64,000 nucleotides of DNA from Shewanella sp. HN-41 (GCF_000217915.1 NZ_AFOZ01000043.1:1-64000); one strand, 5' to 3'; numbered from the stretch's first letter, positions 32,644 to 42,863 are shown. Notes: a model not told the origin generated them from the sequence alone. A program made the numbers and translations.

Positions 32644-34212
32644 CTAGACGCCGCCTAGCCCTCGATTCTTTTGCATGCTCTGTTTGTAATCGGCGACCTT
32701 GTCTGCACGGTAAGTTAAGTTCATCACATGCACTAAAGCACGTGCCGATGCCTCAACCACATCGGTCGCTAAACCAACACCGTGGAAGTTTTGCTCGTGG
32801 TAAACGGCGGTAATGTCCACTTGACCTAAGGCATTTTGGCCTACACCCTTAGCGCCTAACTTATAGCTGATGATGTCGATACGACAATCGGTTGCACGGG
32901 CAATCGCGTTATAGGCGGCATCGACAGGCCCATTGCCCGTTGCGGCTTCGGTTTTAATTTCGCCGCCCACTTCGATACGCACGGTCGCTGTGGCAACGCC
33001 TTCGGTAGAGTCAGACTGCACCACTAATTGCTGTAATTGGTAGTGATTGTCTTCTTCGGCCTGAGCTTCCATAAAGGCTAAGGCTTCTAAGTCATAATCG
33101 AATACTTGGCCTTTCTTATCCGCCAATTTTAGGAACTCTTCGTACAGCGCATCCATATTGTAATCGTGCTCGCTATAACCCATTTCTTCCATGCGATGCT
33201 TGATCACATGGCGACCGGAGCGCGACGTCATATTTAAATTGTTGCGATTCAAACCTATGCTTTCGGGTGTCATGATCTCATAGGTATTCTGCGCTTTTAA
33301 CATGCCATCTTGGTGAATTCCCGACGAGTGGGTAAAAGCATTGGCACCAACAATCGCCTTATTCGCCTGTACAGGCATATTGCATAACTGGCTAACTAAA
33401 TTAGAAGTACGGTGGATTTCCTTAGCGTTAATGCCTGTTTCTAAACCCAACATGCCCTTGCGCGTCGCTAAAATCATAGCGATCTCTTCCAATGAACAGT
33501 TACCCGCACGCTCACCTATACCATTGATTGTACATTCGATTTGACGCGCACCATGTTGCACTGCGGTAATCGAGTTAGCCACAGATAACCCTAGATCATC
33601 GTGGCAATGCACTGAGATCACCGCTTGGTCGATATTCGGCACGCGGTTAAACAGGGTTTGGATAATATTGCCAAACTCGCTTGGTACTGTGTAACCGACC
33701 GTATCGGGAATGTTAATGGTACGTGCGCCAGCAAGAATCGCGGCCTCCACCATACGACACAGATTATCGATTGGGGTGCGTCCCGCATCCTCACAGGAAA
33801 ATTCCACATCATCGGTAAAGCGGCGGGCGTATTTCACGGCGCCGACCGCCATTTCTAACACTTGATCAAACGAGCGCTTCAGCTTGCTTTCCACATGAAT
33901 CGTCGATGTCGAGATAAACGTATGGATACGGAATTGGTCTGCAACAGACAAGGCCTGCGCCGCGGCATCAATGTCCTTTTCCAGTGCGCGGGATAACGCA
34001 CAAACGCGGCTATTTTTGATGGTGCGCGCTATGGTCTGCACCGATTCAAAATCACCGGGTGATGAGACAGGAAAACCCACTTCCATCACATCAACACCTA
34101 GACGTTCCAGCGCCATGGCGATCTGTAACTTTTCTTTGACCGTAAGGCTTGCGGCTAACGCCTGCTCACCATCACGTAAGGTGGTATCAAATATAATTAC
34201 TCTGTTAGACAT
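32644..34212 (-). CDS. leuA: 2-isopropylmalate synthase
   Basis: First committed enzyme of leucine synthesis; condenses acetyl-CoA with 2-ketoisovalerate. 522 aa from the start [17 protein letters not shown], which has GGAGAAG as ribosome-binding site; the upstream in-frame ATG has none. TIM barrel with metal-binding DTTLRDGEQ and [13 protein letters not shown], then the C-terminal regulatory LeuA dimer domain (about 395-515, [13 protein letters not shown]...) that gives leucine feedback inhibition. First structural gene after the leader peptide and attenuator. Confidence 0.97.
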   Translation of the reverse strand: MSNRVIIFDTTLRDGEQALAASLTVKEKLQIAMALERLGVDVMEVGFPVSSPGDFESVQTIARTIKNSRVCALSRALEKDIDAAAQALSVADQFRIHTFISTSTIHVESKLKRSFDQVLEMAVGAVKYARRFTDDVEFSCEDAGRTPIDNLCRMVEAAILAGARTINIPDTVGYTVPSEFGNIIQTLFNRVPNIDQAVISVHCHDDLGLSVANSITAVQHGARQIECTINGIGERAGNCSLEEIAMILATRKGMLGLETGINAKEIHRTSNLVSQLCNMPVQANKAIVGANAFTHSSGIHQDGMLKAQNTYEIMTPESIGLNRNNLNMTSRSGRHVIKHRMEEMGYSEHDYNMDALYEEFLKLADKKGQVFDYDLEALAFMEAQAEEDNHYQLQQLVVQSDSTEGVATATVRIEVGGEIKTEAATGNGPVDAAYNAIARATDCRIDIISYKLGAKGVGQNALGQVDITAVYHEQNFHGVGLATDVVEASARALVHVMNLTYRADKVADYKQSMQKNRGLGGV

Positions 34213-34267
34213 CTCGCTTCTCCATGGAACGTCACCGTTCATTATTTAACTTTTGCCGTATTCAGAT

Positions 34268-34299
34268 ACAAAAAACCCCGCAACATTTGTGCGGGGTTT
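34268..34299 (-). terminator. leu operon attenuator terminator
   Basis: Minus-strand AAACCCCGCA and TGCGGGGTTT arms followed by a T6 run, between the leader peptide stop and the leuA start. It is the expected Rho-independent terminator of a leader-peptide attenuation system. Confidence 0.85.
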
Positions 34300-34333
34300 G
34301 TGAATGCTTTGCCTATTTATCGAGCGTGCAACA

Positions 34334-34402
34334 CTAAGACCTCCGCGTATAAACCGCGAGGAGAGAGAGGAGGAGGTCGAGTTTGCGGTTAATTCTATTC
34401 AT
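34334..34402 (-). CDS. leuL: leu operon leader peptide LeuL
   Basis: A 22-residue ORF reading MNRINRKLDLLLSLLAVYTR then RS, with six leucines, all CTC, at positions 8, 10, 11, 12, 14 and 15. It lies between a strong promoter and a terminator hairpin ahead of leuA. In known amino-acid operons, scarce charged tRNA-Leu stalls the ribosome on such codons and prevents terminator formation. Too short for a homology call, but composition and placement are characteristic. Confidence 0.85.
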   Translation of the reverse strand: MNRINRKLDLLLSLLAVYTRRS

Positions 34403-34446
34403 TTTATTTAAATATTTATTCTGTTCACATAATCTAGGACGGTTAA

Positions 34447-34475
34447 TATTTAACTTGCCTAGCCGAGAGTGTCAA
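34447..34475 (-). promoter_or_regulatory. leuLABCD promoter
   Basis: Perfect -35 TTGACA (plus 34470-34475), a 17-bp spacer and -10 TAAATA (34447-34452). The start near 34440 gives a leader of about 38 nt before the LeuL ATG. Confidence 0.8.
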
Positions 34476-34718
34476 CCCTAATTTTTTCATGTTCCACTCA
34501 TTCGACCAGCCTTAAGGCTAATAACAGTGAGTTTCATCCCCAAATTAGTGATCGATGCCACAGAATTAACCAGCTGTTTGGATTCAGAAATCACTGGGAT
34601 GTGTTAACTTATTCCCCTTAGAAAAAATAGTTTTTTATGCAAAAAACGATTAAGAAAAGTTATAATCCCACCTCAGTGATTACGGATATTAGAACTTACG
34701 CATTTTATGGAGCACAAA

Positions 34719-36500
34719 ATGGATTTTCGCGTCTTGGTACTGAGCCTGTTGTTATGGCTGCTCCCCTTTGGGGCAAGTGCTATAGGCCAGTTAGATGAGC
34801 TCACAGAACTCGTCTACCAATATCCCAGTAAAGCCCTGACTCAAATCACAGCCTTAGAAAAACAATTTACGACCAGTGCCACTTCTGACATTAATCGACT
34901 TAGGTTGAGCGTGTTGAAATGTCAAAATCTGCTGCAATTGGGTGAGAACGAAGCCGCAATCAATGTCGCTCAGCTAGGCGAGGCCAATGCTAAGCAGCTT
35001 AAGCTAGATCAAGTTCGGCCCTACTTTTTGATTTGCCAAGCGGACGCCAATCTCAACTACAACAATATTCAAAATGCGCTGCCCCTGCTGGATTCAGCCA
35101 TTACCTTAGCGCGACGCTATCAGCAACCCCAAGCCTTAGTCGATGCCTTGCGTTTACGAGGTCAGCTCGATACCAATACGGATAATTTCTCTTCCGCCAT
35201 CGAAGATTTACGTCTGGCTATCGATATTTATCCAGATATCCATACTCAAACCCAAAATTGGGTTTGGCCACCACAGGCTTATGTTTACGCGGCCATGGGC
35301 AATTTACTCTACGCAACCCATGATTTCCCCCAGGCCATGTATTATACCAACCTTGCTTTACATAGCTCGGATGCCAAGGGCAAAGTATTACATTTCATTT
35401 TATGTAATGCCGCTCGGATAGCGCTCGATAATCAAGAGTTCGATTACAGTGACCAACTCGAGAAACAAGCAAAAGCACTACTGCCAGAGCTCGGCTCACC
35501 GCTAGAGCTTGCCTACAGTTATGCCATTTTGGCCTCGATCGCACTCGATAAAGGCCGCATCGACACTGCCGAAGAATATATTTCTATTGCCATCAATACC
35601 TTCAAAAAACAGAATCAACAGATAGCTGTGATGTTATCGACCCGCCTGCTGGCCCAAATACGTTTTGCCCAGCATCAAGACGATGCCGCATTAACCTTAA
35701 TGAATCACGCCATTGAACAAGCTGAAAATCTAAAGCAGTATTCTGATCTCAAAGGATTTTACGGAATAATGAGCGATCACTACTTAGAGCAAGGGGATTT
35801 TAAGCAAGCCTATTCTTTCTTACTCAAGCGCTATCGAGCTGCCGAACTGGCCAATCAAGGGATGAACACTGCACGAATATTGCAATTTAAAGCCCGCCTA
35901 AATCAGCAAGATCTGCAGCGGGATCAGCATAGCCCTGCACCAGAAAAGGTCTCCATCCTCCAAGAGTTAAATCTAGATTGGGCCTATAGCACACTGTTCT
36001 TAGTTGTGATGACCTTACTCGGCGGGGTTATCTGGTATTTGATTGATAAGCAAAATAATCACGCGCCTCGTATCGAAGGCGAGGAGCCTGAGGAAACCCA
36101 GCTTCAACAGATCACATCGGCCTTAAACATTGCCAAACAAGGTCATTATCCGTTGTCCTTATTACTTTTTAATGCGAGTCAAATACGTCAAGTTGACTTG
36201 CCGCCCCTGCAGGATGAGCTACAGCACAGATTGCGTGAGCAGGATAAGTTGATCCGATATTCGATGGATGAAATTGTGATTATCCTACCGCACACCTCGG
36301 CAACTGGAGCTAAAAGAGTCGTCAGTCAATTAGTGGCCTGTATTCAACCTTGGCAGGGTTCAAGCCGGGTGAATATCGGCATAGCGGCGATGCAACAGTT
36401 TGATACTTTAGAGTCTTTAATTAAGCGAGCCAGTATCGATCAATTGGGCAAGGTTAAAGTTAGTGAGCATAGCCCAAATCATTATTCCCCCGCTAAGTAA
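34719..36500 (+). CDS. Periplasmic TPR sensor with degenerate GGDEF domain
   Basis: 593 aa. Signal or anchor sequence at about 1-23 (MDFRVLVLSLLLWLLPFG), a long alpha-helical TPR-like region (about 25-400, repeats such as YAAMGNLLYATHDFPQAMYY), one membrane segment at about 422-442 (STLFLVVMTLLGGVIWYL), then a cytoplasmic domain with the GGDEF fold. The signature reads IRYSMDEIVIILP, so the catalytic GGDEF loop is SMDEI (Ser515-Ile519) and diguanylate cyclase activity is unlikely. The domain may bind a nucleotide or partner. Start chosen because GGAG lies 6 bp before this ATG. The 3' end overlaps the convergent recQ gene by 19 bp. Confidence 0.8.
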   Translation: MDFRVLVLSLLLWLLPFGASAIGQLDELTELVYQYPSKALTQITALEKQFTTSATSDINRLRLSVLKCQNLLQLGENEAAINVAQLGEANAKQLKLDQVRPYFLICQADANLNYNNIQNALPLLDSAITLARRYQQPQALVDALRLRGQLDTNTDNFSSAIEDLRLAIDIYPDIHTQTQNWVWPPQAYVYAAMGNLLYATHDFPQAMYYTNLALHSSDAKGKVLHFILCNAARIALDNQEFDYSDQLEKQAKALLPELGSPLELAYSYAILASIALDKGRIDTAEEYISIAINTFKKQNQQIAVMLSTRLLAQIRFAQHQDDAALTLMNHAIEQAENLKQYSDLKGFYGIMSDHYLEQGDFKQAYSFLLKRYRAAELANQGMNTARILQFKARLNQQDLQRDQHSPAPEKVSILQELNLDWAYSTLFLVVMTLLGGVIWYLIDKQNNHAPRIEGEEPEETQLQQITSALNIAKQGHYPLSLLLFNASQIRQVDLPPLQDELQHRLREQDKLIRYSMDEIVIILPHTSATGAKRVVSQLVACIQPWQGSSRVNIGIAAMQQFDTLESLIKRASIDQLGKVKVSEHSPNHYSPAK

Positions 36501-38305
36501 GCGGCAATTTCATCGAGAAATGCGTCGCCGAAACGGCTCAGTTTACGCTCGCCCACTCCGTTGACTGCGAGCATTTCCCCCGCGCTGGTTGGCATCATAG
36601 CCGCCATCTCCGCAAGTGTCGCATCGTTAAACACTAAATACGGTGGCACATCCTGTTGCTCGGCAATGGTTCTACGCAACAACTTCAGCCGTGCAAACAA
36701 TTTTCGGTCGTAATTGAGTGGGGCCTTAGATTGGCCCGTTTTACGCTTGGTCGTTGTCAGTGAAATACGCGGCTCGGCTAACATTAAAGCGACGTCCCCT
36801 TTGAGAATGGGTCTCGCTGAAGGGTTTAAGGTAATAGATGAACCCCGGGTTACATCTTGGCTCGCCAGTCCCAGATGAATGAGCTGGCGGATCACGCTCA
36901 GCCAATACTCGTGGCTCTTATCTTTACCGATTCCCCAAGTCGTGAGTTTATCATGGCCGCGATCAACAACCGGAGCCGATCTGGAGCCCCGCAATACTTC
37001 AATTAAATGATTGATACCAAAACGTTGCCCTAGACGATAAATACAAGACAGTACCTTTTGCGCATCTTCGGTACCGTTATAACGCTTAGGCGGATCGAGG
37101 CAAATATCGCAGTTACCACAGGGTTCGAGCGCACTCTCATCAAAATAATGTAACAACACTTGCCGCCGGCAGGTTTGTGCCTCGGCAAAGGCCGCCATGG
37201 TATTGAGTTTATGGAATTCGACTTGCTGCTGCGGCCCAGGCTCGGACTGTTCTATCAGATGCCGCACCCGGCCGATATCGGCGGGATCAAATAACATAAA
37301 GGCCTCGGCATCGAGTCCATCACGGCCTGCTCGGCCCGTTTCCTGATAATAAGCTTCGATACTCTTCGGAATATCGTAATGCACCACGAACCGTACGTTT
37401 GACTTGTTAATCCCCATGCCAAAGGCGACAGTCGCAACAACGATATCGATTTGATCTTTAAGGAAACTGTCCTGCACAGTGCCACGCTCTTCCTGCGTCA
37501 TCCCCGCATGGTAAGCCTTGGCATTAAAACCTTGCTGACATAAACGATCAGCCACCTCATCGACACGGCGACGGCTACTGCAGTAAATAATTCCACTGCT
37601 ACCGTTTTGCTGCAATAAAAAATGCCGTAACTGATTAGCTGCATTGAGTTTTTCGGCTACTGTATAGCGAATATTAGGCCTATCAAAACTCGACAATAAC
37701 CGATAGGGATCGATACCTAAACGCTCACAGATACTTTGGCGAGTCGCCAGATCCGCAGTCGCAGTTAACGCCATCATAGGCACATAGGGAAAGAGCTGTT
37801 TTAATTGACCAAGTGCAGCATATTCTGGCCGAAAATCGTGGCCCCATTGACTAATACAGTGCGCCTCATCGATAGCGAACATCGCCAATGGCATGGACTG
37901 CATCCGTTCAATAAAATCAGCCGTTAGTAAGCGTTCTGGCGATACATAAAGCAGTTTTAACTCACCGTGACGCAGCTGCCTTAACACTTCGGCGCTCTGC
38001 TCTCGCGGCAATGAAGAATTGAGATATGCGGCGGCGACACCGGTTTGTAACAGACTATCGACTTGATCTTTCATCAAAGAGATCAAAGGAGAAACAACAA
38101 TAGTGATGCCATCCATCAGCAGCGCTGGTAACTGGTAGCATAGGCTCTTACCGCCACCAGTGGGCATAATCACTAAGCAATCTTGCCCGTTACACACACG
38201 TTCGATGACCTCTCGCTGCCCATCCCTAAAATCACGGTAACCAAATACCTGTGCAAGACGTTGCGAAAGGGGATCATCATGTATGTCGAGTAAAGGCGTT
38301 TCCAT
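36482..38305 (-). CDS. recQ: ATP-dependent DNA helicase RecQ
   Basis: 3'-5' DNA helicase of the RecF repair pathway. 607 aa (E. coli 609). Helicase motifs: FRDGQREVIERV, Walker A MPTGGGKSLCYQLPAL, DEAHCISQWGHDFRPEY, ALTATAD, and QETGRAGRDG. The RQC zinc site is built by Cys residues in CRRQVLLHYF and PCGNCDICL. The C-terminal HRDC domain (about 530-605, FARLKLLRRTIAEQQDVPPY) is intact. Single gene with no operon partner. Confidence 0.98.
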   Translation of the reverse strand: METPLLDIHDDPLSQRLAQVFGYRDFRDGQREVIERVCNGQDCLVIMPTGGGKSLCYQLPALLMDGITIVVSPLISLMKDQVDSLLQTGVAAAYLNSSLPREQSAEVLRQLRHGELKLLYVSPERLLTADFIERMQSMPLAMFAIDEAHCISQWGHDFRPEYAALGQLKQLFPYVPMMALTATADLATRQSICERLGIDPYRLLSSFDRPNIRYTVAEKLNAANQLRHFLLQQNGSSGIIYCSSRRRVDEVADRLCQQGFNAKAYHAGMTQEERGTVQDSFLKDQIDIVVATVAFGMGINKSNVRFVVHYDIPKSIEAYYQETGRAGRDGLDAEAFMLFDPADIGRVRHLIEQSEPGPQQQVEFHKLNTMAAFAEAQTCRRQVLLHYFDESALEPCGNCDICLDPPKRYNGTEDAQKVLSCIYRLGQRFGINHLIEVLRGSRSAPVVDRGHDKLTTWGIGKDKSHEYWLSVIRQLIHLGLASQDVTRGSSITLNPSARPILKGDVALMLAEPRISLTTTKRKTGQSKAPLNYDRKLFARLKLLRRTIAEQQDVPPYLVFNDATLAEMAAMMPTSAGEMLAVNGVGERKLSRFGDAFLDEIAAYLAGE

Positions 38306-38525
38306 GGATCTGCTATCTAAAAAGTGAGGCGCCTATTCTAAAGGACTGAATCGCTCCTGTCTTGCGCCAATATCGGATCATCCACTGGCGTGGTTTAGTC
38401 TGAGCAGTAGAGTTGCATTTATCGTTAGCTTCACTGTAGATTAATTGCTCTAAGCTGCACTTACCTACAGATAAGTGTCGATAGTAAATCCAATTAAGCC
38501 GAATTTCGCCACAAGGATGAACATA

Positions 38526-38990
38526 ATGACAACCCAGATCCAAGCCGAGGTATTAAGACGTGTCGCTGAAGTATTTGATAAGCACGTACCTTTTCATAAT
38601 CTGCTCGGGCTCGATATTAAGCGCTACGATATCGATGGTGTAGAGGTGGTGATTAATATGAAGCCTGAGCTTATCGGCAATATTCATCAACAAATCCTCC
38701 ACGGTGGCGTCACGGCGACAGTACTCGATGTGGTTGGCGGACTCACGGCCTTTGCAGGACTGGTCGCCAGTCGTGATGATTGGACGGTCGAAGAGCTGCA
38801 GCAACGCCTACAGACCCTAGGCACTATTGATATGCGGGTCGATTACCTGCGCCCTGGCCGCGGGCTTATTTTTACGGGCACAGGCAGTGTGATTCGCGCG
38901 GGTAATCGCGTCTCTGTCTGCCGCATGGAATTGCATAATGAACAAGGCACACATATCGCCTTTGGAACAGGGACTTATATGGTAGGTTAA
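38526..38990 (+). CDS. YigI-type hotdog thioesterase
   Basis: 154 aa, hotdog fold of the acyl-CoA thioesterase superfamily; E. coli YigI (155 aa) also sits near recQ. The core LHGGVTATVLDVVGGLTAF carries the family's HGG motif, followed by TIDMRVDYLRPGRG. Start MTTQIQAEVL has AGGA 8 bp upstream; ATG at 38517 is an alternative. Substrate not determinable from sequence; YigI-like enzymes act on medium- or long-chain acyl-CoA. Confidence 0.85.
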   Translation: MTTQIQAEVLRRVAEVFDKHVPFHNLLGLDIKRYDIDGVEVVINMKPELIGNIHQQILHGGVTATVLDVVGGLTAFAGLVASRDDWTVEELQQRLQTLGTIDMRVDYLRPGRGLIFTGTGSVIRAGNRVSVCRMELHNEQGTHIAFGTGTYMVG

Positions 38991-39182
38991 CGATCTCGTC
39001 ATTGATAGCAGATTTATACCAAAGCCAATCACAATGCCTTGATTTATAAATTACTTTTATCACATTCAGGCTTAAAAATACGCTACCGAGATATTCTGTA
39101 ACCAAAAGTATTTAAGACATACCTTGAGTCAGGCAACAGACCCACCTACAATCGCGGTCTTGTTATCCTTCGAAGATGTCCC

Positions 39183-40067
39183 ATGCCAGACCATGAACAC
39201 CGCAAAGGGATCCTACTCGCCGTCAGTGCTTACTGCATGTGGGGTTTTGCGCCTTTATATTTCAAACTGCTTCAACAGGTTTCTGCCACTGAAATTTTAC
39301 TGCATAGGGTGATATGGTCATTTGTGTTTATGGTGATCATCATGATGTTTATCGGCGGTTTTGAAAAATTACGTCAACTGTTTAAACGGCCTAAACAATT
39401 GATAGTTCTCACCGTCACTTCAATACTCATTGCGGGCAACTGGCTGATCTTCATCTGGGCAGTCAATAATGATCATATGCTCGATGCCAGCTTAGGCTAC
39501 TTTATCAATCCACTATTAAATGTATTACTGGGGATGCTGTTTTTAGGGGAAAGGTTGCGTAAGTTGCAATGGTTTGCCGTGGCACTTGCCAGCGCAGGAG
39601 TGCTAATCCAGTTGATCTCATTTGGATCCATCCCCATTGTTTCACTCGCACTAGCGGGCAGCTTTGGCTTTTATGCCCTATTGCGCAAAAAAGTGAATGT
39701 GGATGCAAAATCAGGCCTACTGGTCGAAACCGCAATCCTACTGCCCGTTGCATTAATTTATCTTCTTGCAACGCTGGATACGGCGACCGCCAATATGCTA
39801 ACTAATGATTGGCATTTAAACTTGCTGCTAATGGCAGCGGGTATTGTTACCACTATCCCATTACTGTGCTTTGCGGGGGCGGCGGTTCGCATTCCACTAT
39901 CTATGCTCGGTTTTTTCCAATATATAGGCCCGAGCATTATGTTCATTCTCGCGGTGAGCCTGTTTAATGAGCCCTTCGATGCAGAAAAAGGAGTCACCTT
40001 TGGCTTTATTTGGAGCGCCTTGTTGGTGTTCACCTTCGATATGGCTTACAAACGCAAAACGGCGTGA
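39183..40067 (+). CDS. rarD: EamA-family transporter RarD
   Basis: 294 aa inner-membrane protein with about ten helices in two EamA repeats (E. coli RarD 296 aa). Family-typical sequences: KGILLAVSAYCMWGFAPLYFK at the N-terminus (a shorter part is diagnostic), VIWSFVFM, NHMLDASLGYFINPLLNV and FFQYIGPSIMF. RarD was first noted for chloramphenicol sensitivity; its natural substrate is unknown. Confidence 0.9.
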   Translation: MPDHEHRKGILLAVSAYCMWGFAPLYFKLLQQVSATEILLHRVIWSFVFMVIIMMFIGGFEKLRQLFKRPKQLIVLTVTSILIAGNWLIFIWAVNNDHMLDASLGYFINPLLNVLLGMLFLGERLRKLQWFAVALASAGVLIQLISFGSIPIVSLALAGSFGFYALLRKKVNVDAKSGLLVETAILLPVALIYLLATLDTATANMLTNDWHLNLLLMAAGIVTTIPLLCFAGAAVRIPLSMLGFFQYIGPSIMFILAVSLFNEPFDAEKGVTFGFIWSALLVFTFDMAYKRKTA

Positions 40068-40135
40068 TTGATTCACACCACAGCCTACAGTCACAAAAGT
40101 CGGAGAATGGTTCAGTAAGCAAGTGACTTAACCTC

Positions 40136-40663
40136 CTACTTTTGTAACTGGGCTAAAAATCTCTCACCTTCAGGCACTGTCAGTAGCAGATTGTAGCCTC
40201 TGGTCGTTGGCACTAGCACTAATTCGGATTTATCCGTCACCGCAACAAAAGCCTTCTCTTTCCCTTTGAGATTAAACCAGCCTAACTGAAAACCCGGCAT
40301 ACCTATGCCATTGGTTTTAAAGCTAGGTACTAAACTCGCCTCTTGCTTTAAGTCGATAAGACGCGCCTGTGCAGCCAGCAACTCCGAGCGTGCAAGTTGC
40401 ACTTTGTAGAAGGGAATATCTAACTTAAGCTCTGTCTCGGTTAATGCAATTTCAGCATGATAGGATTGATAAAAGACCCAAGAAAAACCACCCATCATCG
40501 TCAGCAAGATCCCCAAATTCGCCGATTTAGCGACCTTAGGCATAGGTTTCAGCCACAACATCCACAGCACTCCAGCTAGGCCTAATAACAAGATAATAAA
40601 GCTCAAAATAGCGGTTTGAGCTAAAGGTGCAAGCTCGAAAAATTGAGGGGTCATTGGCAGCAT
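40136..40663 (-). CDS. Membrane protein with bacterial PH-like domain
   Basis: 175 aa, not firmly recognised. Two membrane segments at about 17-36 (ILSFIILLLGLAGVLWML) and 46-63, then a soluble region of about 110 residues ending in short beta-like strands (IALTETELKLDIPFYKVQLARSEL is the start; FVAVTDKSELVLVPTTRGYNL near the end). This arrangement matches bacterial PH (bPH) proteins, where the domain follows two helices; that assignment is inference. Convergent with rarD after a 68-bp gap. Confidence 0.6.
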   Translation of the reverse strand: MLPMTPQFFELAPLAQTAILSFIILLLGLAGVLWMLWLKPMPKVAKSANLGILLTMMGGFSWVFYQSYHAEIALTETELKLDIPFYKVQLARSELLAAQARLIDLKQEASLVPSFKTNGIGMPGFQLGWFNLKGKEKAFVAVTDKSELVLVPTTRGYNLLLTVPEGERFLAQLQK

Positions 40664-40711
40664 CTCCTATGCAGTAATGCACTAACTTGTCCATCTGAAC
40701 ATATTATGTCA

Positions 40712-40739
40712 ATAAAAATGCCAGCACTCGGCTGGCATT
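40712..40739 (-). terminator. argA terminator
   Basis: AATGCCAGC and GCTGGCATT arms with a 5-nt loop and, on the minus strand, a following TTTTTATT run, 22 bp past the argA stop. Confidence 0.85.
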
Positions 40740-40761
40740 AAGAATAAAGTTGTAATCTAGG

Positions 40762-42081
40762 TTATAGATCGAGGGCGAGAATTTTAGAACGGCGCTGATA
40801 GTTATACAGCTGTTTTTTCTTCTGCGGCAACGCTTCCACATCTTCAATCACAAAGCCATGCTCTAAAAACCAGTGAATGCTGCGGGTGGTCAATGCAAAC
40901 AAGCGTGAATAACCACGGCTGCGCGCCTGGCCAATAATGTTCTTCAGCAACAAACTGCCTCTGTCTGCATCACGATAATCGGGATGCACCACTAAGCAGG
41001 CAAACTCACCGGCATTATCTTCTTCGAAGGGATATAGCGCAGCACAGCCAATGACTAAGCCATCACGCTCAATCAACATAAACTGCTCGATTTCAATCTC
41101 GAGTTGCTCACGGCTGCGACGCACCAAAATGCCTTGTTCTTCCAGAGGACGAATTAAGTTCAGTACGCCGCCAATATCGCTAATCGACGCACGGCGTAAT
41201 CGCTCAGCGCTTTCAGTAACAATCTGAGTACCAATACCTTCACGGGAGAACAGCTCCTGCAACAGCGCGCCATCATCCAGATAACTGACTAAATGGCAAC
41301 GAGGCACACCATTGCGACAGGCATCGATACTCGCCTTCAAGAAGGCCATAGTGCCCACACAGGCAGAACCTTGCTCGGCAAGCTTATTAAGAATGTTCTG
41401 CGCATCATTGGGCATTAACTCGGCGATCACATCACCATTACGGTCAAGGATGCCGTTTTGCGAACTAAAGCCAATCATCTTGTCGGCTTTGAGCTTGATC
41501 GCCACTTGAGTGGCAATCTCTTCTGCTGTTAAGTTAAAGCTTTCACCAGTAACGGAAGCGGCAATCGGCCCCATCAACACGATACAGTGGTTATCGAGCT
41601 GGCGTTTCAAACCTTGGGTATCAATCCGCCGCACTTTACCACTCAGGCAAAAATCCACGCCATTATCCACTCCCAGCGGTTGAGCAATCACAAAGTTGCC
41701 ACTCACCAAGTTAATTTGCGCACCCTGCATGGGTGTGTTACTTAAACTCATGGATAAACGTGCAGTGATATCAAACTGCAGCGCACCCGCCACTTGTTTG
41801 ATCACTTTGAGTGAGTCTTCATCCGTGATACGTACACCATCGTGGTAGGCAGGTTCAATACCATTGGCAGCCAGCGCAGCATCTATCTGCGGTCTAGCGC
41901 CATATACCAACACCACTTTAATCCCTAAACTGTGCAACAAAGCGACATCATTTAAGATGGCGCGAAATTGATTTTGAGCCAAAGCTTCGCCGCCAAGCAT
42001 GACCACAAAAGTTTTACCTCTGTGGGCATTGACATAGGGGGCAGAATGACGGAATCCATCAACCAGTTCAGTGGTACGCAC
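40762..42081 (-). CDS. argA: N-acetylglutamate synthase
   Basis: First enzyme of arginine synthesis: acetyl-CoA plus glutamate to N-acetylglutamate. 439 aa (E. coli 443). An N-terminal amino-acid-kinase domain (about 20-280, [18 protein letters not shown]) that lacks kinase activity in this family and binds arginine for feedback inhibition, followed by a GNAT acetyltransferase domain (about 295-430, [19 protein letters not shown] is the acetyl-CoA loop). Upstream tandem ARG boxes suggest ArgR repression. Confidence 0.97.
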   Translation of the reverse strand: MRTTELVDGFRHSAPYVNAHRGKTFVVMLGGEALAQNQFRAILNDVALLHSLGIKVVLVYGARPQIDAALAANGIEPAYHDGVRITDEDSLKVIKQVAGALQFDITARLSMSLSNTPMQGAQINLVSGNFVIAQPLGVDNGVDFCLSGKVRRIDTQGLKRQLDNHCIVLMGPIAASVTGESFNLTAEEIATQVAIKLKADKMIGFSSQNGILDRNGDVIAELMPNDAQNILNKLAEQGSACVGTMAFLKASIDACRNGVPRCHLVSYLDDGALLQELFSREGIGTQIVTESAERLRRASISDIGGVLNLIRPLEEQGILVRRSREQLEIEIEQFMLIERDGLVIGCAALYPFEEDNAGEFACLVVHPDYRDADRGSLLLKNIIGQARSRGYSRLFALTTRSIHWFLEHGFVIEDVEALPQKKKQLYNYQRRSKILALDL

Positions 42082-42163
42082 GCGTTATTTACACCTCATT
42101 TTTGAGCTGGCAGCGTCACTATAGACACACCAGGAATGAATCGTTAAGTTTCGCGTATGGTAT

Positions 42164-42198
42164 TGCATTTTAATTCACATATAAAGAATTTATTCTCA
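42164..42198 (-). promoter_or_regulatory. Tandem ARG boxes upstream of argA
   Basis: TGCATTTTAATTCA (42164-42177) matches the ArgR half-palindrome consensus TGAATWWWWATTCA in 13 of 14 positions, and AGAATTTATTCTCA (42185-42198) in 11 of 14. Their centres are 21 bp apart, the spacing ArgR hexamers need. They lie 83-117 bp upstream of argA, in the 323-bp gap to rpmG, which otherwise holds only AT-rich DNA and the rpmG terminator. Confidence 0.65.
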
Positions 42199-42358
42199 TT
42201 AAAATGCAGTTTTAATACATTAAAGTGCTTACATTCGCAAAATTTTACACTTTCAGTAAGTGTTTACATTTTTTTAACTGTACGGTGCAAAATTCGATGG
42301 CTTAAGTTTGCGATAAAATTATCTCAACTTGATGACTCACAGCTAAAAAACATCAAAA

Positions 42359-42385
42359 AAAAGCCCCTTATTTAAGGGGCTTTTC
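42359..42385 (-). terminator. rpmBG terminator
   Basis: AAGCCCCTT and AAGGGGCTT arms with a 4-nt loop and a T6 run on the minus strand, 20 bp past the rpmG stop. Confidence 0.85.
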
Positions 42386-42404
42386 TCGAAACACTCACCA
42401 AGGA

Positions 42405-42578
42405 TTACTTGATTTTGGCTTCTTTGTAGATAACGTGCTGGCGAATAACTGGATCAAATTTTTTGATTTCCATTTTTTCAGGCATGTTACGCTTGTTTTT
42501 TTCAGTTGTGTAGAAGTGACCAGTTTTAGCTGAAGAAACTAATTTGATCTTCTCACGATTACCTTTAGCTTTAGCCAT
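42405..42578 (-). CDS. rpmG: 50S ribosomal protein L33
   Basis: 57-aa ribosomal protein, [20 protein letters not shown] at the start and [12 protein letters not shown] at the end, nearly the same as E. coli L33. It is the cysteine-free form: no CxxC zinc pairs, so it does not depend on zinc. Follows rpmB by 6 bp in the standard rpmB-rpmG operon. Confidence 0.97.
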   Translation of the reverse strand: MAKAKGNREKIKLVSSAKTGHFYTTEKNKRNMPEKMEIKKFDPVIRQHVIYKEAKIK

Positions 42579-42584
42579 GATCTA

Positions 42585-42821
42585 TTACACCTTCTCGCCA
42601 CGGGCACGAAGTTCAGCAACAACAACTTCAATACCTTTCTTATCGATAAGACGGATACCTTTAGTAGATACACGTAACTGTACGAAACGTTTTTCTTCTT
42701 CTAACCAAAAACGGTGGTTTTGCAGGTTAGGTAAAAAACGACGACGGGTCGCGTTTTTTGCGTGCGAACGGTTGTTACCAACCATCGGCTTCTTGCCAGT
42801 AACTTGGCATACTCTTGACAT
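42585..42821 (-). CDS. rpmB: 50S ribosomal protein L28
   Basis: 78-aa ribosomal protein (same as E. coli): [20 protein letters not shown], then [11 protein letters not shown] and [14 protein letters not shown]. The start MSRVC is chosen over an upstream ATG because it has the conserved N-terminus and GGAGAAGA upstream. Single Cys, no zinc ribbon. Its leader carries a strong stem-loop. Confidence 0.97.
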   Translation of the reverse strand: MSRVCQVTGKKPMVGNNRSHAKNATRRRFLPNLQNHRFWLEEEKRFVQLRVSTKGIRLIDKKGIEVVVAELRARGEKV

Positions 42822-42863
42822 GTCAATCTTCTCCAAAAAACAATTTTAACGCTCGAGCATTAA

